29,416 nt of DNA from CAJQPP01 sp041747075 (GCA_041747075.1 JBGTFW010000197.1:1-29416), one strand, 5' to 3'. Positions 9,081-16,616 are shown, counted from the first letter of the stretch. Numbers and translations: made by a program. Notes: generated by a model not told the origin, from the letters alone.

Positions 9081-9110
9081 GTAGCCGGATTCGCAAGAAT
9101 TCGGGTGCCG
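9081..9110 (+). repeat. REP-like palindromic unit (single)
   Basis: The unit begins GTAGC and folds as CCGGATTC, loop GCAA, GAATTCGG, an eight-pair stem with one G-T wobble. It shares the GTAGC head, hairpin position and length (about 27-30 bp) of the other units in the window, but its stem sequence is different. Confidence 0.65.
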
Positions 9111-9207
9111 ACCGCCGACGCGGCTCATCGATTTCATTATGTCAGGCCGGACGAGCTTTGAACAGTTTTTTCAACCGCCGAATTGAAAACTCTCGAAACG
9201 CACCCGC

Positions 9208-9249
9208 GTCGAAAGCCCACCCCGTCGAAAGCCCACCCCGTCGAAAGCC
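9208..9249. repeat. 16-bp tandem repeat (2.6 copies)
   Basis: GTCGAAAGCCCACCCC occurs at 9208-9223 and 9224-9239, and its first ten bases recur at 9240 as the outer arm of the first hairpin doublet. The array therefore looks like local amplification of the TCGAAAGCC end of the hairpin unit. Confidence 0.8.
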
Positions 9250-9313
9250 TTGGCGGCTTCCGCTACGTTTCCGAAACACCGCGCATGTAGCGGAACTCGC
9301 GTAGAGTTTCGAT
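9240..9313. repeat. REPIN-like inverted doublet, copy 1
   Basis: Two GTAGC-headed hairpin units face apart. The left unit (9240-9266) reads on the minus strand as GTAGCGGAAGCC, loop, GGCTTTCGAC. The right unit (9287-9313) reads on the plus strand as GTAGCGGAACTC, loop, GAGTTTCGAT. A 20-bp spacer ending CCGAAACACCGCGCAT separates them. Stem changes compensate between the two units: GCC pairs with GGC in one, CTC with GAG in the other. An inverted pair of REP units with a short spacer is the layout of a REPIN. Confidence 0.8.
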
Positions 9314-9345
9314 TTTAGCGACGAATCAACCCACCCGCGACGCCC

Positions 9346-9396
9346 GCGCCCCTCGAAAGCCCGCGCCCCTCGAAAGCCCGCGCCCCTCGAAAGCCC
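9346..9396. repeat. 17-bp tandem repeat (3 copies)
   Basis: GCGCCCCTCGAAAGCCC is repeated exactly at 9346-9362, 9363-9379 and 9380-9396. Like the array at 9208 it contains TCGAAAGCC, the outer arm of the adjacent doublet. The units abut with no spacers, so this is not a CRISPR array. Confidence 0.9.
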
Positions 9397-9403
9397 TTGC
9401 GAC

Positions 9404-9477
9404 CTCGAAAGCCTTGGCGGCTTCCGCTACGATTCCGAAACACCGCGCATGTAGCGGAACTCGCGTAGAGTTTCGAT
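9404..9477. repeat. REPIN-like inverted doublet, copy 2
   Basis: This is a near-perfect direct copy of the doublet at 9240-9313, about 164 bp further on. The left unit is 9404-9430 (minus orientation), the 20-bp spacer 9431-9450, and the right unit 9451-9477 (plus). Identity continues a few bases past the right unit to GCGAC. The copies differ at only a few positions, and both stems stay paired. Confidence 0.85.
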
Positions 9478-9492
9478 CTAAGCGACTGGCGC

Positions 9493-10593
9493 TTAACGAT
9501 GGATCGATCCAATGGCCGCGTCGATCCGCTCCATCCCGGCTTCGCGCAAACGGCGGGCAATGTGCCGGTTCACCTGCTTAACAAACATCGGGCCGCCATA
9601 GACGAAACCCGTGTAGACATGGAGAAGCGAAGCGCCTGCGAGGATCATTTGCCAGGCATCCTCGCCGTTCATGATTCCGCCCACCCCGACAATCGGAATC
9701 TCCCCCCCGGTCATCTGGTAAAGTTGGCTCACGACCTCGCGGCTTACGGAGGTCAGAGGGCGTCCGGAAAGGCCCCCTTCGCCCGCCCGCTCAATGAGAG
9801 AGCGCGGCGATTCAAGTCCTTCGCGGCTCGTCGTTGTGTTGGTGGCAATCAGCCCGTCGATTCCCGTTTCTCGTGCGACGTCGGCGATCGATTCCAGTTG
9901 CCTCTCGTCCAGATCGGGCGCGATCTTCAGCAACACGGGCCGCGGCTCAATGCGTCGTTCGGCGGCCAGCTCCTTGTTGCATTCGCGAAGCGCACTGATC
10001 AACTCGATCAGCGGCTGGCGGGACTGCAAGTCACGGAGGCCCGGTGTGTTGGGCGAACTGACGTTGATCGTGAAATAACTCGCGAAAGGGAACAACGCGC
10101 GGAAACCGCGCAAATAATCGCGAGTGGCGTTTTCCAGATCAACGGTCTTCGTTTTTCCAAGGTTGATTCCAATGAGGCAGCGAATTCGCCCGCGTTCCAG
10201 CCGCCGCGCGGTGGCGTCGGCACCCTCATTGTTGAACCCCATCCGATTAACGAGCGCCTCGTCGCGCGGCAGGCGAAGGAGTCGCGGCCGGGGATTGCCC
10301 GCCTGGGCCTCCGCCGTGATCGTACCGACTTCGACGTGCGAGAATCCGAGTCGCCGCAGTGAATTGAACCAGACGGCCCGCTTGTCAAAGCCCGCGGCAA
10401 GGCCCACCGGATTCTCAAATTCGAGGTTCCAAAGCCGTGAGCGCAACGAAGGTTCGCGCGCCGCCGTCCACCAGCCGGTTGCCGTCGAAAGCGGAGGAAA
10501 CATGACCGCGTGAAAGAGCGTCATCGACGCGTGATGCGCGGTTTCGGCGGGCAGCCGAAAGAGCACGGGGCGGACGAGATAACGCCAGATCAT
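9493..10593 (-). CDS. pyrD: Dihydroorotate dehydrogenase (quinone), class 2
   Basis: PyrD oxidises dihydroorotate to orotate in pyrimidine synthesis, passing electrons through FMN to membrane quinone. The 366-residue protein has the class 2 N-terminal membrane-associating segment (MIWRYLVRPVLFRLPAE). It then has NPVGLAAGFDK, the VEVGTIT strand, NRMGFNN, the active-site loop NVSSPNTPGLRDLQ with the catalytic-base Ser at 179/180, LLKIAPDL, IATNTT and the FMN phosphate-binding GVGGIMNGEDA. Its length matches other class 2 enzymes. It starts 11 bp after the stop of the S1-domain gene and is probably co-transcribed with it. The repeat island lies immediately downstream. Confidence 0.97.
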   Translation of the reverse strand: MIWRYLVRPVLFRLPAETAHHASMTLFHAVMFPPLSTATGWWTAAREPSLRSRLWNLEFENPVGLAAGFDKRAVWFNSLRRLGFSHVEVGTITAEAQAGNPRPRLLRLPRDEALVNRMGFNNEGADATARRLERGRIRCLIGINLGKTKTVDLENATRDYLRGFRALFPFASYFTINVSSPNTPGLRDLQSRQPLIELISALRECNKELAAERRIEPRPVLLKIAPDLDERQLESIADVARETGIDGLIATNTTTSREGLESPRSLIERAGEGGLSGRPLTSVSREVVSQLYQMTGGEIPIVGVGGIMNGEDAWQMILAGASLLHVYTGFVYGGPMFVKQVNRHIARRLREAGMERIDAAIGSIHR

Positions 10594-10604
10594 GCGCGAG
10601 GCGC

Positions 10605-12293
10605 TTACCAGTTCAATCCGAATTGTTCGCCGCCCGAGTTGCGACCGCGCCCCCCCTTGAGCGGCTCATCGCGGCGCTTGACGGCCAGTTCACGAATCGG
10701 TTCCGCCGCCTCGTCGTCCCTCCTGGTGTCGGGGGTTTCGGGCCTCGACTGGGTTGCCTTGAGCGACAGGCCGATTTTCTGGGCCGACGGATCAATCGAA
10801 AGAACCTTGACGTTGACCGCATCGCCCGCCGACACCACGTTCTTCACTGCAATGACCCGATGATGGGCCAGTTCGGAAATGTGAATCAGCCCCTCGATGC
10901 CCGATTCCAGACGAACAAAGGCCCCGAACTGAGCGAGCCGCGTGACCGTCCCGTCGACGACCGAACCGACCGGAAATTTTTCCTCGATCCGCGTCCACGG
11001 GTTTTCGCCGGTGTCGCGGAGCGAAAGTCCGATTTTGCCGCTTCCTGGCGAAAGTTTCTCGACCTTGACCTGGATTTTCTGGCCCGGTTCGAGCACTTCC
11101 CTCGGATGGTCGACACGCTCCCAGCTCAACTTGCTGACGTGAACCAGACCCTCGGCCCCGCCAATGTCGACAAAAGCACCGAAATCCATTAACCGCGTGA
11201 CAACGCCCTCAAGCGTTTGGCCCACCTTGAGCGACGCGAGCAACTCTTGCTTTTTCTCTTCCGCTTCGCGCTCGAGCACGGCGCGGCGGGAAAGGACCAG
11301 TCGCTTCCGCCGCGGATTGACCTCGGTGACGACGCACTGGAATTTCTGATTGACAAAGTCCCCGAAATGATCAACGTGTCCGATCGCGATCTGGCTGGCG
11401 GGAATAAAGCCGCGAATGTTATGCACGATGCATTCGAGACCGCCGGTATTCGACCCGGAAATGCGCGCTTCGACCACCGCCCCTTCGTTCAAATCGGACC
11501 AGTCCGCCACGCTGACCGCCGCACCGGGAATGGTCACGTCGTACAGCCCCTCGTCTTCGCGGAATCCGGTGACGACGACTTCCAGCATCGCACCCTCGAC
11601 GGGCGGCGACTTGAACTGGCGACGCGACGCGACTCCTTCGAAGTGGCTCTTCAGCGAAAAGAATACGTTGTCGTTGTGAACGCGAGTCACAACCCCCTTG
11701 ATCCGCGCGTCGAGTTCAAGTTCCCCACGCGCCGGTGCCTCGCCAATGAGCGAGTCCATTTCAATCCCTTCGATCGCCGCTTCCAGTTCGTCGTCGATCG
11801 CAAGCGATGCATAGGACGTGTCCAGCGGAGGCGACGGCGACTCGATGGCCGGGATCGGCTGCGCGCCACTCGCGGCCGCGAGCAAATCGGACCTGGAAGG
11901 TTCCTCGCGAATGGTTTCCGGCGGTGCCGGTGCCGGTTGAGGCGTCTCCCTGGTTGCAGTCGCCGCCTCACTGGTTGCAGTTGGCGGTTGCGACTCGCTC
12001 GGCAGTGGCGGGAGGTCACTCGCGACACTTCCTTCGCGATTGTCCGCCGTGACTGGCGGCGCGGCATCGCGGACCGGCAGCCGGACGGCCTGGTTTACCC
12101 TTTTGGGGCTTAACTCGATCATGCCAAGTCGTTTCTTGCCACTGCGCAACGACGGGTCCGCGGCGTCGCGTTGTGATCCGATCAGAATCTTCCGCCCGCT
12201 GTCGGTCTTGCCCGATTTTTTTTCCTGGTTCGCGGCGTCGTCCATTTGGGGACTTTGCGATTCTTCTGATTCGGATGTTGAATTGGCGGACAT
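10605..12293 (-). CDS. S1-domain RNA-binding protein (ribosomal protein S1-like)
   Basis: This probably binds RNA in the cytoplasm, as ribosomal protein S1 or a relative acting on mRNA at the ribosome. The start is taken at the ATG at 12293, beginning MSANSTSESEES; the open frame reaches 12461 but would run through the upstream repeats. The 562-residue product opens with about 185 residues of low-complexity Pro/Ala/Glu/Ser sequence. Four S1-type beta-barrels follow, at about 186-260, 268-350, 353-430 and 436-512, and the tail is basic. The third and fourth carry the classic GVVTRLMDFGAFVDI and GTVTRLAQFGAFVRL patterns. Canonical S1 has six repeats and no long disordered head, so this may be an S1 paralogue. 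pyrD follows 11 bp downstream. Confidence 0.85.
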   Translation of the reverse strand: MSANSTSESEESQSPQMDDAANQEKKSGKTDSGRKILIGSQRDAADPSLRSGKKRLGMIELSPKRVNQAVRLPVRDAAPPVTADNREGSVASDLPPLPSESQPPTATSEAATATRETPQPAPAPPETIREEPSRSDLLAAASGAQPIPAIESPSPPLDTSYASLAIDDELEAAIEGIEMDSLIGEAPARGELELDARIKGVVTRVHNDNVFFSLKSHFEGVASRRQFKSPPVEGAMLEVVVTGFREDEGLYDVTIPGAAVSVADWSDLNEGAVVEARISGSNTGGLECIVHNIRGFIPASQIAIGHVDHFGDFVNQKFQCVVTEVNPRRKRLVLSRRAVLEREAEEKKQELLASLKVGQTLEGVVTRLMDFGAFVDIGGAEGLVHVSKLSWERVDHPREVLEPGQKIQVKVEKLSPGSGKIGLSLRDTGENPWTRIEEKFPVGSVVDGTVTRLAQFGAFVRLESGIEGLIHISELAHHRVIAVKNVVSAGDAVNVKVLSIDPSAQKIGLSLKATQSRPETPDTRRDDEAAEPIRELAVKRRDEPLKGGRGRNSGGEQFGLNW

Positions 12294-12360
12294 GATCTGT
12301 TGAATGCAAAGAGAATCCGGACGGTCAAATATCCCGTATGTTACCCAATCCCGTGCCGGG

Positions 12361-12396
12361 TTGCAGCAAAAAAGTAGCGCGAACTGCCAGTTCGCG
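12361..12396 (-). terminator. REP-like palindrome that could serve as a terminator (copy 1)
   Basis: On the minus strand this reads as a perfect eight-pair stem, CGCGAACT, loop GGC, AGTTCGCG, followed by CTAC and a run of six T. It lies downstream of the sialate O-acetylesterase gene in the right orientation to end its transcript before the S1-domain gene. On the plus strand it is a GTAGC-headed hairpin, like the REP-like units elsewhere in the window. Confidence 0.55.
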
Positions 12397-12431
12397 TGAC
12401 AGGCCGAAACCAGGGGGTTTTGGCTTTGACG

Positions 12432-12466
12432 TTGCGGCAAAAAAGTAGCGCGAACGGCCAATTCAC
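12432..12466 (-). repeat. REP-like palindrome (copy 2, partly decayed stem)
   Basis: This is a direct repeat of 12361-12396, about 71 bp away. It shares the GGCAAAAAAGTAGCGCGAAC core with four or five substitutions elsewhere. The stem is weaker because ACT/AGT has become ACG/AAT. On the minus strand it also ends in CTAC and a T run, so it may be a second terminator for the gene ending at 12509. Confidence 0.7.
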
Positions 12467-12508
12467 AGGTTGTCGACGAGCTGGCGGTTCGCCCCGCGGG
12501 CGATCGTT

Positions 12509-13981
12509 CTAAAAATGCTTTCCTTTTGACTGCAAGTCATAATTATCGGTGCGAAATGGAGCTGCCGGCAACCCGGCGGCGTTGAACAAATCACCTTGCG
12601 ATGTGTCCGTCCACAAATAACGGACGGCGACCGGATCGGGGACTTCGTTCGACCAGACGACGATGTGTTCGTCCTCAATCCGCGCTGTGGCGGAAACGAA
12701 TTTTTCATCCTTTCCCGCGATCAGAAATCCGGTCGGCGCGGTCGATGTGGTATGCAGTCCTTCCGCGTGGCTGAACTCAATCGCGATCTGGCCCGAACCG
12801 TCGATCCGCCCCATGCGCTCCATGCGGGGACCGGACCACGCAACGCTCTTGTCGCCGTAAGTCAGGTTCCGTGCGATCGCCGCGAGCCGTTCTCCAACAA
12901 CGATCTTGTTCTTTGGATGAATATCCGCCGGGTTGCCAATGTCGCAAGTCGTCGCGATCGCCACATTGGGCAGCGTGAGGGCGCGCTGCTGGGCATCCCA
13001 CAATTCCGGCAGCGCGGCGGGGTCCTCGTCGGTGTACCTGTAAGGTGCCAGTTGAACCAGAAAAAACGGGAAATCTCCCTTGCCAAACCGCGCTCGCCAG
13101 TCCTCGATCAGCGTTTTCAGGATCACGGCGTACTGGTCGGCTCGACCGACGTTCGCTTCCCCCTGATACCAGATGGTGCCCCGAATCGAATAGGGAATCA
13201 ATGGCGCGATCATGCCGTTGAACAAATTGCCGGGTCGGTGCTGGGAGCGCTGGTCGGTGTTTTCGTCCCAGTGGGCCAGCAACGGTGCAAGCGCTTCGCG
13301 CGCTTCCAAAGCCTCACGCGAAACCCATGCTTCGCCCGGCGTCCCTCCCCAGCTTGCGTCGATCAACCCGATCGGCACGTCGGCGAGAGAGGACGATTCG
13401 GCAAGCGCGCGCGCGAAGTGATAGGCCGTTCCGGAAAACTCGGCGATTTCCCCCGGCGAGCTTTCTTTCCAGACCGCCGCTTCGGAAAAATTGGTCGCTG
13501 GTTCGTCCACCGAATGCTGGGGAACCGTCAACAGGCGAATCCGGGAATTGACCAGGCCGCTGAGAAACTTGTCCTTTTCCACTTTATTAGCGAGTTCAGT
13601 CGATTGATCGACGGGCCAGTTCATGTTCGACTGGCCCGAACACAACCAGACTTCCCCGACCAGGACATCGGTAAACACCACACGCGCTTCCTTTCCTGAA
13701 ATCGCCAGTTCGTAAGGCCCTCCGGCGGGCGGCGCGGCGATCGATGTTGCCCATTTGCCTGATTCGTCGGCCGTGGCGGCGGACGAACTGTCGCCAAGCG
13801 TGATGGCAAGCTGCTCACCCGGTTCCGCTTCGCCCCATACGCGAACGTCGTCGCCTTGCTGCAAAACCATCTTGTCGGAAAAGACCGCTGGCAAGCGAAT
13901 GTCGGCCATCGCCGGAATGATCGCGAACTGATGAAGCATGAGGGCGGTGCCGGTCAGCCAGGCAAGATTTCGGACTGTCAT
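12509..13981 (-). CDS. Sialate O-acetylesterase-like SGNH hydrolase, secreted
   Basis: This is a family 6 carbohydrate-esterase/sialate O-acetylesterase-type enzyme that would remove acetyl groups from sugars outside the cytoplasm. The 490-residue product has a signal peptide (cleavage near AMADI, residue 26). An N-terminal beta-sandwich opens with LPAVFSDKMVLQQ, a hallmark of the family. The catalytic domain carries the nucleophile motif GQSNM (Ser118), later IWYQGEAN, and the Asp-His pair in DIHPKNK (353 and 355). Planctomycetes often have many such genes, used on sulfated and acetylated algal polysaccharides. The true substrate need not be sialic acid. No clear ribosome site precedes the ATG at 13981. 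The S1-domain gene follows 215 bp downstream, past two hairpins. Confidence 0.9.
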   Translation of the reverse strand: MTVRNLAWLTGTALMLHQFAIIPAMADIRLPAVFSDKMVLQQGDDVRVWGEAEPGEQLAITLGDSSSAATADESGKWATSIAAPPAGGPYELAISGKEARVVFTDVLVGEVWLCSGQSNMNWPVDQSTELANKVEKDKFLSGLVNSRIRLLTVPQHSVDEPATNFSEAAVWKESSPGEIAEFSGTAYHFARALAESSSLADVPIGLIDASWGGTPGEAWVSREALEAREALAPLLAHWDENTDQRSQHRPGNLFNGMIAPLIPYSIRGTIWYQGEANVGRADQYAVILKTLIEDWRARFGKGDFPFFLVQLAPYRYTDEDPAALPELWDAQQRALTLPNVAIATTCDIGNPADIHPKNKIVVGERLAAIARNLTYGDKSVAWSGPRMERMGRIDGSGQIAIEFSHAEGLHTTSTAPTGFLIAGKDEKFVSATARIEDEHIVVWSNEVPDPVAVRYLWTDTSQGDLFNAAGLPAAPFRTDNYDLQSKGKHF

Positions 13982-14143
13982 TGCGGGAAGGAAACGGAGG
14001 GCGTTGACGGTAACCGCGTGATGAAAACCTCTATTCCGAGCGAGGCCCCATTGAAAACATCTTCGGCATTATGGTCCGAGGCCCGCAGGGACTCAAGCTG
14101 ACACCGGACCTTCGGCAAATCGCGACAATCGCGGCGAGCAGGG

Positions 14144-15055
14144 CTACAGCTCGCGGAGCCGGATCAGACACTTGCCAAGCCGTCCGCCAAAGTTGCCCGC
14201 CGTCACCGCGAGAACGTCCTTCCCGGCGGGCGACTGAAGCGCCGCGGTGATTCCGCCAGCCATCGCTCGCCGAACCGACGACTCGTCGATCCCGTCGATC
14301 ACGATTTCCAGCGCGGCTTCCGCCTCGGCGGGCAATCGCGATTCAACCCGACCGCGCAAGGTCGGGCAAAACCACTCCGCCGTCGAAGCAATCTGGTTTT
14401 TGTAACGCGAGCCAACCTTGCTGCCGCTTCGCGCGATCCCGCCCGGAAAGGGCGTGATGCACCCGTCGAGCTTGTCGATGGCCGCGACGGCGGCCTGTGC
14501 GGCGATCAGCGCGCTGGCCGTCGTCCGTGCCACAATTATCAAGTTACCGCCGGCGACCCCCTTCGACGTCCCGACGGTATCCTCGACGATGAACTCGCCG
14601 TCCATCACCGGGACGCGCCAGAATCGGCGCGATCCAGGACGTTTGCTCTTTTGAAATCCGTCGCCGAAATACCGCAACTTCCCGCCAAGCGGAAAGGTCG
14701 TTTCCGATTCCAGTCCGTTGAAGACCGCCGTTGTCGGACATGTCATGAGGCATTGCCCCGTTCGATTGGTCACTGCGGCGGCGAGCCTTTCACGAGAGGT
14801 CGCAAAGGCCAGCAGCGCGACGCCGACGCGTCCATCGGGCGTCTCCATGGCCGAAACAAATCGCTCGATCCCGCACTCCGCGTCGCAACCAATCACCGAT
14901 GACGCGTAACCGCAAAATGCCGCCGCGGCCCTCTCCAGCCAGTACCGATCGACGGCCGTCACGATCAGCCGCGCAAACGGCATCTCAAAGGCCTCGGCAT
15001 AGGTGTCTTCGATCCGCGGATCGGAAGCGTCATCCGGAGTCGATTGTCGGTCCAT
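14144..15055 (-). CDS. ftr: Formylmethanofuran:tetrahydromethanopterin formyltransferase
   Basis: Ftr (FhcD in methylotrophs) moves a formyl group between a methanofuran-type carrier and tetrahydromethanopterin, part of the H4MPT-linked formaldehyde oxidation route. The product from the ATG at 15055 is 303 residues, close to the family length of about 300; a TTG at 15067 would add four. Recognisable blocks are EDTYAEAFEMPFARLIVTA at the start, CPTTAVFNGL, RFWRVPVMDGEFIVED, the central PFPGGIARSGSKVGS and the closing SPAGKDVLAVTAGNFGGRLG. Planctomycetes are known to carry H4MPT C1-transfer genes. The partner subunits (FhcA, B, C) are not in this window. The MFS gene lies upstream on the same strand, with a tandem repeat filling the gap. 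Confidence 0.93.
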   Translation of the reverse strand: MDRQSTPDDASDPRIEDTYAEAFEMPFARLIVTAVDRYWLERAAAAFCGYASSVIGCDAECGIERFVSAMETPDGRVGVALLAFATSRERLAAAVTNRTGQCLMTCPTTAVFNGLESETTFPLGGKLRYFGDGFQKSKRPGSRRFWRVPVMDGEFIVEDTVGTSKGVAGGNLIIVARTTASALIAAQAAVAAIDKLDGCITPFPGGIARSGSKVGSRYKNQIASTAEWFCPTLRGRVESRLPAEAEAALEIVIDGIDESSVRRAMAGGITAALQSPAGKDVLAVTAGNFGGRLGKCLIRLREL

Positions 15056-15085
15056 GCAAGTTTGCAAAAAAGTCAGCGATCCAAA

Positions 15086-15162
15086 ATCCGTGGTCCTTCA
15101 TCCGTGGTCCATCATCCGTGGTCCTTCATCCGTGGTCCATCGTCCGTGGTCCATCATCCGTG
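15086..15162. repeat. 14-bp tandem repeat (5.5 copies)
   Basis: The unit ATCCGTGGTCCWTC is repeated five times from 15086 to 15155, with TTC and ATC endings alternating in the first four, and a partial sixth copy follows. The array starts about 30 bp upstream of the ftr start and ends over the stop codon of the MFS gene, so it supplies that gene's final codons. No spacers are present. Confidence 0.92.
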
Positions 15163-16449
15163 AAGCCGTTTCCCCCCGCCTCCGTCCCCATCGTTCCGGT
15201 GCCAGTGATTGGCCAGCACGATCGCCCCGGCGGTCGCGAACATCAACAGCAGCGCCGAACTGTAGGGCAATGTCACGTTCCGCTTGAGTAACGGGATGCC
15301 GATCGCCGAGCCGACGATGCGAGCCAAAGCGTTAAGGCTCTGCGCGAACCCGAGCACGCCCCCCTGCCGATCCGCCGGCGTCCAGTTCGACACCAGCGCG
15401 TGTAACGACGGTTGAATGAACGCAAAGCCGCTCGAAATCACGAACAACCCGATGTACAGGGCTCCCGCCGAGGGAATCCGGATCGCCAGCATGAGAATTG
15501 CGAAACCGGCGACTTCCAGGCTTATGCCAATCAGCAACAGTGCAACGTCCGAGAGGCGTTTCGTCAGCGGGCGAATGATGGCCCCCTGAACCACGGCCAG
15601 CACGAGACCGACCAGTGCAAATGTCAGCATCAGTTGCCGCCAGCTGAAATCGAACGGGGTCTGTTCGAGACCGTGCTTGCTGCGGTAGAGCAACAGCGAC
15701 AGAGTCGTCTCGAACTGCACGAACGCGAGGATGCACAGCGTGTAACCGGCCAGCAACAGCAACAGCCCGCGCCGCGACAAGGCAACTCTCAGGCCCGTCA
15801 CGTCCAGCCACTTGCGCGCCGTTGACTGAACGCCCGGCGGCTTCGATTCCGGGAGCAGGACGATCGCGAGCAACAGCGCGAGCAGCGAAAAGGCCGCCGC
15901 GAAAACTCCCGGCCACGGACCAGGGTCCCCCTCGCCCGACGGCAGCGCGAGAAAACCGAGCAACGGTCCAAACGTAAATCCGAACCCCATCGCGATGCCA
16001 ATCAGCGCCATCCCGTGCGAGCGGCGTCCCGGCGCGGTCGTGTCGGCGATATAGGCCTGGGTCGTGGGAATCGTCGCACCGGCGATCCCCGCGCCGATCC
16101 GCGACACAAAGAGCATTGACAGGCTGTGCGTCCACGAGGCCCACGCGAACAGCGAGTAGAAGATCACCGAACCGGCCAGCCCCGCGATCAGAACGGGCCG
16201 TCGTCCGATGTGGTCCGACAGCATGCCCCACAACGGCGCGGAAAGAAATTGCATGAATGAGAAGCTCGCCATCAGCGCGCCGATCGTCCAGCCGCCGGCG
16301 TCCATTGCGAACAGGTCGGCGTAGACTGGCAGCAGCGGCATCACCATCCCGAATCCGAGCAGATCGACAAAGACCGTCAAAAACAGCACGACAAGGGACC
16401 CTCGCCCGGGAGAGGAAAGCGGTTTCTCGTCTAAAGTACTTGCTTCCAC
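15154..16449 (-). CDS. Major facilitator superfamily transporter (TetA-like exporter)
   Basis: This is a 12-helix proton-driven transporter, probably exporting small molecules. The 431-residue sequence has the first helix LFLTVFVDLLGFGMVMPLLP, then the loop 2-3 signature GMLSDHIGRRPVLIAG (the MFS G-x-x-D-R-x-G-R-R motif, with His for the first Arg). The antiporter-type RIGAGIAGATIPTTQAYIAD follows in helix 4-5. Such sequences resemble the tetracycline-resistance TetA group, but substrate cannot be assigned. The start is a GTG at 16449 with no clear ribosome site; the next in-frame ATG would remove the first helix. The gene is divergent from lysW, with 167 bp between the starts, which must hold both promoters. 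The extreme C-terminus overlaps a tandem repeat. Confidence 0.88.
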   Translation of the reverse strand: MEASTLDEKPLSSPGRGSLVVLFLTVFVDLLGFGMVMPLLPVYADLFAMDAGGWTIGALMASFSFMQFLSAPLWGMLSDHIGRRPVLIAGLAGSVIFYSLFAWASWTHSLSMLFVSRIGAGIAGATIPTTQAYIADTTAPGRRSHGMALIGIAMGFGFTFGPLLGFLALPSGEGDPGPWPGVFAAAFSLLALLLAIVLLPESKPPGVQSTARKWLDVTGLRVALSRRGLLLLLAGYTLCILAFVQFETTLSLLLYRSKHGLEQTPFDFSWRQLMLTFALVGLVLAVVQGAIIRPLTKRLSDVALLLIGISLEVAGFAILMLAIRIPSAGALYIGLFVISSGFAFIQPSLHALVSNWTPADRQGGVLGFAQSLNALARIVGSAIGIPLLKRNVTLPYSSALLLMFATAGAIVLANHWHRNDGDGGGGKRLHG

Positions 16450-16616
16450 GAATTTTTTGCTGTCGAAAAAATCTGAAATTCCGGGCGCTTCAGCATATTG
16501 ACGGCCTCACCGCCGAGAACGATAAAGATAGCCGTTCCGGCCAAAGCGGGAAGCGGAGAGTCATCGTGCCTCGTTGGGTCGGCCATCGAATCGGAATCAC
16601 GCTGGAGCCAACTGAC

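Larger units (their letters stand above)
8969..9492. other. Gene-free repeat island
   Basis: This 524-bp gap between the small membrane protein gene and the pyrD stop holds no credible coding sequence on either strand. From 9081 to 9485 it is mostly repeats: one isolated GTAG-headed hairpin, two inverted doublets of such hairpins, and two short tandem arrays built on TCGAAAGCC. The outer parts (8969-9080 and 9111-9207) show no structure I can name. Any promoter for the minus-strand gene starting at 8968 must lie here; none is obvious. Confidence 0.8.

Noticed and set aside
9208..9396. Possible CRISPR array
   Set aside because: Units of 16-17 bp abut directly with no spacers of constant length, and no cas gene is present.
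11217..12113. Open frame of 298 codons on the plus strand
   Set aside because: It is antisense to the S1-domain gene and is dominated by Arg-rich low-complexity sequence.
12294..12461. Longer N-terminus for the S1-domain protein
   Set aside because: The extra 56 codons would run through a palindromic repeat and a T run; the ATG at 12293 begins a typical acidic, Ser-rich start.
15086..15162. Possible CRISPR array or iterons of a replication origin
   Set aside because: The 14-bp units are contiguous, with no spacers, DnaA boxes, AT-rich segment or replication gene nearby.
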